Shown here in pieces: positions 56,313-60,681 of a DNA stretch of 60,681 bases. Position 1 is the first letter of the stretch; each line of letters begins with the position of its first letter. The notes beneath the pieces are model-generated. The model had not been told where the DNA came from and made no database searches. It saw only the letters and a program-made list of their open reading frames with translations. The position numbers and the translations under genes were made by a program. This stretch comes from Methylomonas koyamae (GTDB lineage Bacteria > Pseudomonadota > Gammaproteobacteria > Methylococcales > Methylomonadaceae): NCBI RefSeq assembly GCF_006483455.1, contig NZ_PPPU01000002.1:1-60681 (forward strand), read 5' to 3'.

Positions 56313-57032
56313 TCAGTCTGTCAGGCGCCGTCTGCCGCTGCCCAACAGTCCGGCCAAACCGGCGCCGAACAGCCAGACCGCAGCGGGGAGCGGTACCGCC
56401 GCAACGTCGCCGTCGCGGACTGCCCAGGCATACATGCTTGAGGCGAGATTGTTTTTGTACCAAGTTTGTTGCATGCCTATCGTGGTCGGGAAAAACCAGG
56501 CTTCGTCGGTACGGCTAGGTACCTCGTTGCCGGACCAGTAATTATCCGATTGCAGATTTTTGACCAAGCCGACATCGGTTTGGCCGCCGGTGCGGCCGTC
56601 GCGGAAAATCCCGAAATTTGGGTTGTCGCTACCATCTGGAAACTGATAGGCAGTTAACCCCAGGTTAACGAAGTACATATACCCCAACTCGGAATTCGGA
56701 CTGGTGACGTTCCAGGAGTAATCGGTCGAACCGTCGGCGGAATAGTTCTCGTTGTAGGCAATGCCGTTGACCGGTTTGATGCTGGCCAGCCGCCAATCGC
56801 CGAAGCCGCCGAACTCCAGTTGTTCCGCCCACGCCATCGCCTCGTACCAATTCATCTTGCCGTCGGCGTCGTAGCCGCTGGTCTTGGCGTAATTGGCGTC
56901 CTGCAACCAGGTCACGTTCAGGACGGTGTCGTACAGCATGCCGCCGCCGCGGTCCAGCAGCGCCGCTTGGGCGTCAGTCAAGTTGATCGTGGCAGCCATC
57001 GCGACCGCCAATAAGGTGCGTTTACAATTCAT
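56313..57032 (-). CDS. exported VPLPA-CTERM protein with DUF1566-type domain
   Basis: This 239-residue protein has a signal peptide (about 1-23), a DUF1566-like domain (LLDRGGGMLYDTVLNVTWLQDANYAKTSG, WYEAMAWAEQL, FGDWRLASIKPV) and a C-terminal sorting signal, VPLPAAVWLFGAGLAGLLGSGRRR, of the VPLPA variant of PEP-CTERM. Such proteins are cut and anchored or released by an exosortase. Its ATG overlaps the stop of the upstream paralogue (ATGA), so the two are translationally coupled. Confidence 0.88.
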   Translation of the reverse strand: MNCKRTLLAVAMAATINLTDAQAALLDRGGGMLYDTVLNVTWLQDANYAKTSGYDADGKMNWYEAMAWAEQLEFGGFGDWRLASIKPVNGIAYNENYSADGSTDYSWNVTSPNSELGYMYFVNLGLTAYQFPDGSDNPNFGIFRDGRTGGQTDVGLVKNLQSDNYWSGNEVPSRTDEAWFFPTTIGMQQTWYKNNLASSMYAWAVRDGDVAAVPLPAAVWLFGAGLAGLLGSGRRRLTD

Positions 57033-57787
57033 AGGATTTTTCCTCGCAAATGGATCGATTCAATCGGACTGGCGCCGCTGCGACGTCGGCCGATCCGCCC
57101 GGCCATCAGGCCCAGGCCGGATAAAAACAGGATGTAGCTTTCCGGGTTCGGTACTGCGGTGACATCGCCGTCGCGCACGGCCAGGACGTAAAATTGGCTA
57201 CCTTTGCCGATGTAGTTTTGCATACCGGTCGAGGTGCTCAGATACCAGGCTTTGTTGCTGTCGCCGCTGTAACTGGTGCCCAGCCAATAACTGAAGGACT
57301 GAAGATTACTGAACAGGCTTTCGTCGTCGGGCGTGGCCGGATCGTCGACCAGACCGTAGCCGGGCTGGGGCAAGCCGCGCGAATCAGAAAAGCCCTTATT
57401 CCCAAAATCGCCGTAGAACAAATGGGCCAGTTCCGAGCTGGTTAAGGCGACGTTGAAACCGCAGTCGGTGCCGCTGTAGCCGTAGTCGCAGCCCGCCGCG
57501 CCCAAGTCTTGGAAAGTCGGCAAACGCCAGTCGTCGTAGGTGGTGCCGCGCACGCTATCCGCGTAAGTCAGCCCATCCACCCAGGCCACGGCGTTTTGCC
57601 AACTCATCTTGCCGGGGGTATAGGCGCCGCTGGTATTGGCATAGTTGGCGTCGGCCAGCCAGGTAACATCAAGGTCGCTGTCGTAGATCAGACCGCCGCC
57701 GCGGTCGAATAGCTGCGCCTGCACACTGCCGGCAGCCAGCGAGCCGAGCAAGGCCAGCCATGTGCGAAAAGCTTTAGGTTTCATCAT
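57029..57787 (-). CDS. exported PEP-CTERM-like protein with DUF1566-type domain
   Basis: This 252-residue paralogue of the next gene has a signal peptide (about 1-25), the same LFDRGGGLIYDSDLDVTWLADANYANTSG opening and the DUF1566 core (WQNAVAWVDGLTY, DDWRLPTFQDLG, FSYWLGTSYSGDSNKAWYLS). Its sorting signal is VPNPESYILFLSGLGLMAGRIGRRR, a PEP-CTERM-like rather than VPLPA form. About 15 residues extend beyond the usual basic end. It has a strong GGAGA ribosome site. It is the first gene of a minus-strand unit with the VPLPA protein. Confidence 0.85.
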   Translation of the reverse strand: MMKPKAFRTWLALLGSLAAGSVQAQLFDRGGGLIYDSDLDVTWLADANYANTSGAYTPGKMSWQNAVAWVDGLTYADSVRGTTYDDWRLPTFQDLGAAGCDYGYSGTDCGFNVALTSSELAHLFYGDFGNKGFSDSRGLPQPGYGLVDDPATPDDESLFSNLQSFSYWLGTSYSGDSNKAWYLSTSTGMQNYIGKGSQFYVLAVRDGDVTAVPNPESYILFLSGLGLMAGRIGRRRSGASPIESIHLRGKIL

Positions 57788-57854
57788 TTTTCTCCAAACA
57801 GTAGTTCTCGAGCGGATTCGTCAACTCGGTAAACCGGTCAAGGATGCCAAGCCT

Positions 57855-57927
57855 GGCCGGCATTATCGAAAGGCAAATGGCGCTGGGGAACCCTACCGGA
57901 GTGGGGTATCGAAAGCCGTAGCCGGCC
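57855..57927 (+). ncRNA. structured RNA candidate
   Basis: GGCCGGC (57855-57861) and GCCGGCC (57921-57927) form a perfect closing stem. Inside, ACCCTAC-CGGA-GTGGGGT (57890-57907) makes a seven-pair hairpin including one G-U pair that exists only if the plus strand is transcribed. Two near-copies, TATCGAAAGGC (57864-57874) and TATCGAAAGCC (57907-57917), flank it, and GGC/GCC of the copies can pair. The layout recalls c-di-GMP-I riboswitches (GCAAA opposite GCAAAGCC) but does not match their consensus. The region is between divergent PEP-CTERM genes. It could also be a chance or regulatory DNA inverted repeat. Confidence 0.35.
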
Positions 57928-58267
57928 TGTTAAGATGCAATTTAATTGTATGTTTTAACCAGGTTTGATCTGGAACGAATTGTCTGAAATTCGATTGGCA
58001 CGGGCGCCAAGTCACCTAACAACGCCAATGTCGAGATCCGGCGTGTTTGCTGAATACCACGTCTTCCGCTTATGCCACTTCACGCCGAACGGAGCCATAC
58101 GACACTTGCCGGCCAGCGCCCATCGCGGCGGCCGATTGCCAGCGGCAGATCGAGAGGTTTGTCAGGTAACGGCGGCTTCCGTTGCGGTTGCCGCCGTTAT
58201 CCGGCACCGCAACCTATTTGGAGGACTAGGGATTGGCCGCTGACATCAGCATGGAGCATGCACATCA

Positions 58268-58339
58268 GCCTCCAAAAGCGGGGCGACGGAACGCAGGCGC
58301 CACTCAAACTCATTGCAACGGCAGGCGACCGAAGGAGGT
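58268..58339 (+). ncRNA. possible leader structure of the third CTERM gene
   Basis: GCCTCC (58268-58273) can pair with GGAGGT (58334-58339, one G-U) around about 60 bases rich in short GC stems, for example GCG (58278-58280) with CGC. It lies 69 bases before the VPLPA-CTERM gene on the same strand and would sequester a GGAGG that is too far away to be its ribosome site. The rest of 57928-58407 shows no gene. Confidence 0.25.
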
Positions 58340-58407
58340 AGCAGATACCCAGATATCCAACAGCTCAAAGATTTCTAAATACCCTCTACCTTTTTGGAGT
58401 ACAAACA

Positions 58408-58941
58408 ATGAATTTAAAAAATAACGCTATCCGTTTGCTTACGCTGCTTCTCGTTCTTCTGGCGATGGTTTCGCAAACGGCGAATGCTGCTCCGGTAAAT
58501 GTCGATTTGACTTCCGGTACCTGGCTAGTATCCGGGGGCGACACCAGCGGCGTCAGCTGGAACGGTTCGACCCTGGTGTTCGAAACGCAAATAGCGATCG
58601 GGGACAGCCTGTCCTTGACCGGATATTTCGATTGGGTGGGCAGTAACGGCTCATTCGGCCGCGAGCGGTTCACCGGAACCCTTTTCGCCAATCGGGAAAT
58701 CGAATTATCCGGATTCGAGATCGTACAACCGGCGCGCGGCATCGGCTTGACGAATTACTTCGCGGAATTGGCTGTATCCGGCACGGAAATTATCAACGGC
58801 ACCTGGAGCGGACCGGTCATTCCAAGCAATAACTGGTCAGCCAGATTGGCGCCGGCGCCGGTGCCATTGCCAGCCGCGGTATGGCCGTTTCTATCCGGCC
58901 TGATTGCGATAGCTGCCTTTCGCTCTAAAAAGCGCCCATAA
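58408..58941 (+). CDS. exported VPLPA-CTERM protein
   Basis: This 177-residue protein has a signal peptide (about 1-28; LLTLLLVLLAMVSQTANA), a short beta-rich middle without recognisable domain (VDLTSGTWLVSGGDTSGVSWNG, ISLTGYFDWVGSNGSFGRERF) and the C-terminal sorting signal VPLPAAVWPFLSGLIAIAAFRSKKRP. GGAG at 58397-58400 is its ribosome site. Its sorting signal matches that of the 56313-57032 protein, so one exosortase probably processes both. It is unrelated to them in the mature region. Confidence 0.85.
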   Translation: MNLKNNAIRLLTLLLVLLAMVSQTANAAPVNVDLTSGTWLVSGGDTSGVSWNGSTLVFETQIAIGDSLSLTGYFDWVGSNGSFGRERFTGTLFANREIELSGFEIVQPARGIGLTNYFAELAVSGTEIINGTWSGPVIPSNNWSARLAPAPVPLPAAVWPFLSGLIAIAAFRSKKRP

Positions 58942-59113
58942 TCCGCTGCGCCGGTGCAAGCGGATCGACTCTGTCGCGGCGGTTTGGCAAGATTGCCCGC
59001 TTGACTTTGCCGCCCGTTGCACCGCTGCCGACAGCCGGCCCGCCCCTTGGCAAACGGATTAATTCGGAAAGATACGGGCACCGCAATCACCTGACCGGTA
59101 TTGGAGTAGCGAA

Positions 59114-60681
59114 GTGGCAAAACTTATTGCGAAATCGGCTCGACAAGGCGCGGGTAGCTTGTCGGAAATCAGCGCCAGCGGCCAATTGCGCCTACTGGAC
59201 CTCAGCTTCGCCCGCATCGTGTTGGGTTTCACTTTGTTCCCGGTGGTGGCAACCCCTTTCATCGTCTGGTTACACCAAATTGGCAGGAGTGCAGTGCCGT
59301 TTTGGACTTGGGCCGGTTGCTTCAGCCTGGTAGCGCTATTGGTGAAACTGCTGTTTAACCGTTTCAAGGCCGATTGCACGCGATTGGACGCCGAGCAGGC
59401 GATCAGCCATTGGTTACCGCGGGTGCATGGACTGGCGCTAGTCTATGGATTCGGTTTGTCGCTACCGATAGTAATCATGTCCTGCGCGCCTTACCCGTTC
59501 GAGTTTGCCATCCTGTTTTTGGTCACCAGCGCCTCGATTGTGGCCGGCAATGCCACTCATCAGTCGCCGGTACTCAGTTGTTTTAAGCGATTTTTCGCTG
59601 CCGGCTGGGGCATCACAACCATCTTAATCCCTTGGGTATTTCCGGAACATTGGCCCTACGTGATGCCGTTGACCGCCTTGTATATCTTCTCGATCTACAA
59701 ACACGCCATACTGGTCCATCGCTTTTTTCTGCAGCAGATTTTACTGGAGCAAGGTTACCGGCAAGCCAAAGAAGAAGCCGAAGCGGCGCTCTATGCCAAA
59801 AACCGGTTTCTGACCACGGCCGCTCACGACTTGCGCCAACCGGTGCATGCCATGGGCTTTTTGATCGAATCCATTTCCCGCCGCAACCGCGCCGCCGAGT
59901 TGCGGCCGGCCCTGCAGGATTTGCGGCAAAGCGTGCAGTCCGTGACCCAGATGTTCAATTCGTTACTCGATTTATCCAAGATCGAGCTCGGCGCGCAACC
60001 GGTGAAACTGCAACCGGTGGCGATCGATCCGCTGATGACCGATATCGCAACCCTGTTTCGGGAGGAAGCCCAGGCTCGCACCATCGACTTGCGGGTCCGC
60101 ACCAGCGGCGGCAAGGCGTTGGTCAGCGCCGATCCGCTGTTGCTGCGGCAGTCGATGATTAATCTGATGCAGAATGCGTTGCGTTATACCCAGCGCGGCG
60201 GAGTGCTGATGGCGGTGCGCCGCCGGGCCGGGCAATGGCAATTCGAAGTTTGGGATACCGGGGTCGGCATCGCTCAGGCCGATCAGCAGCGGGTGTATTC
60301 GCCGTTCTTCCGCCCCGAGCATGCCTGGCGCATCGATAATGCCGGCCATGGCCTGGGGCTGGCGGTGGTGGCCCGCTGCGCCGATCTGATGGGTGCCAGC
60401 CAGGGCTTGAATTCGCACGAAGGCAGGGGCTCCCGCTTCTGGTTGCGGCTGCCGGCGGCGGAGACCGGCGAGCGCCGCTTGGCGGTGCGCGAGACGCTGC
60501 CCTTGACGCTGGGCGGCGATACCCGGCTGCACGGCCGCTGTCTGGTGGTCGACGACGAGCCGCAAGTCCGCAGCGCCTGGGAAGCCTTGCTCTGCGCCTG
60601 GGGCATCAGCGCCGTGTGCGTGGCTTCGGCCGGCGAAGCCTTTGCCGAGCTGGACGCGGGCTTTGCACCGGACGCCATCTT
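59114..60681 (+). CDS. hybrid sensor histidine kinase, C-terminus beyond the window
   Basis: From a GTG at 59114 the frame is open to the right edge (522 codons). The N-terminal part has about six membrane helices (residues about 32-205). The coiled coil EEAEAALYAKNRFL leads to phosphoacceptor H238 in TTAAHDLRQPVHAMGFLIESISRR. The ATPase domain has QSMINLMQNALRYTQRGGVLMA, DTGVGIA and GHGLGLAVVARCADL. A receiver begins at CLVVDDEPQVRSAWEALLCAWG and is cut before its Asp. It shares the HDLRQPxHA box and layout with the kinase at 51465-53558. Its partner is probably to the right. No strong ribosome site precedes the GTG. Confidence 0.85.
   Translation, partial: MAKLIAKSARQGAGSLSEISASGQLRLLDLSFARIVLGFTLFPVVATPFIVWLHQIGRSAVPFWTWAGCFSLVALLVKLLFNRFKADCTRLDAEQAISHWLPRVHGLALVYGFGLSLPIVIMSCAPYPFEFAILFLVTSASIVAGNATHQSPVLSCFKRFFAAGWGITTILIPWVFPEHWPYVMPLTALYIFSIYKHAILVHRFFLQQILLEQGYRQAKEEAEAALYAKNRFLTTAAHDLRQPVHAMGFLIESISRRNRAAELRPALQDLRQSVQSVTQMFNSLLDLSKIELGAQPVKLQPVAIDPLMTDIATLFREEAQARTIDLRVRTSGGKALVSADPLLLRQSMINLMQNALRYTQRGGVLMAVRRRAGQWQFEVWDTGVGIAQADQQRVYSPFFRPEHAWRIDNAGHGLGLAVVARCADLMGASQGLNSHEGRGSRFWLRLPAAETGERRLAVRETLPLTLGGDTRLHGRCLVVDDEPQVRSAWEALLCAWGISAVCVASAGEAFAELDAGFAPDAI

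Noticed and set aside
56269-56463. 64-codon minus-strand frame at the end of the VPLPA gene
   Set aside because: Arg-rich shadow frame overlapping the sorting signal.
57996-58012. possible sigma54 promoter (TGGCACG followed by CCAAG)
   Set aside because: The -24-like TGGCAC is present but the -12 TTGCA element is missing at the required spacing; it is simply a TTGGC/GCCAA palindrome.
57965-58243. 92-codon plus-strand frame between the CTERM genes
   Set aside because: No ribosome site and composition like non-coding GC-rich DNA; crosses the intergenic regulatory region.
58268-58339. glycine riboswitch resemblance (ACCGAAGGAGG)
   Set aside because: Only the short CCGAAGG-like string fits; the conserved stems and the CUCUCAGG end of the aptamer are absent.

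Overview
The window reads as a chromosomal segment of a gammaproteobacterial methylotroph, most likely a type I methanotroph of the Methylomonas kind. The ribulose monophosphate pathway enzymes hexulose-phosphate synthase and hexulose-phosphate isomerase sit beside transketolase. A phosphoglucose isomerase gene is next to a periplasmic copper-protein pair. The cmoAB, hemCDXY, prlC, rlmKL and thpR genes are typically gammaproteobacterial. The genus is inference. No methane monooxygenase, tRNA, rRNA, CRISPR array or insertion sequence was seen.

Layout. 0-2 kb: RuMP genes on the minus strand (tkt cut by the left edge, hxlB, hxlA). 2-8 kb: housekeeping genes (thpR, a MIF-type tautomerase, a ComEA-like protein, cmoB/cmoA, an mlaC-like gene, hemB, aroE). 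8-10.6 kb: a tandem pair of cNMP-like/HDOD proteins. 11-17.8 kb: prlC, two small membrane proteins, ubiD, a receiver-PP2C phosphatase and a GGDEF protein. 17.8-21.9 kb: the hemCDXY operon. 22.1-25.7 kb: a compact operon of unknown function with a membrane-anchored ClpB-type AAA+ ATPase between two single-pass membrane proteins. 26-30 kb: acyP, rlmKL, gltA. 30.1-34.2 kb: one 1336-residue exported/membrane protein of unknown function. 34.2-38.5 kb: a signalling cluster (CZB chemoreceptor, PAS protein, double receiver, HDOD-GAF), then valS. 41.5-44.6 kb: a frameshifted host-attachment gene, a MOSC protein and small membrane proteins. 44.6-46.2 kb: a membrane-tethered cupredoxin and a partner whose mature form should begin with histidine. 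46.6-48.2 kb: pgi. 48.5-55 kb: three paralogous LuxR-type regulators around a NarL-type response regulator and a hybrid histidine kinase. 55-59 kb: an alpha/beta hydrolase, a small lipoprotein and three PEP/VPLPA-CTERM proteins. From 59.1 kb: a second hybrid kinase cut by the right edge.

How the parts fit. Hps and Phi fix formaldehyde into fructose 6-phosphate, while Pgi and transketolase connect and regenerate the cycle. HemB, HemC and HemD supply tetrapyrroles. Two signalling regions (8-18 kb and 34-38 kb) share HDOD, receiver, PAS and GGDEF parts and suggest control of motility or surface life. The PEP-CTERM proteins imply an exosortase elsewhere in the genome. The most promising uncharacterised units are the AAA+ membrane operon, the copper-protein pair, the GAF/PAS-LuxR paralogue set, and a plus-strand structured RNA candidate at 57.9 kb. 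Several strong hairpins without U-tracts lie between genes.
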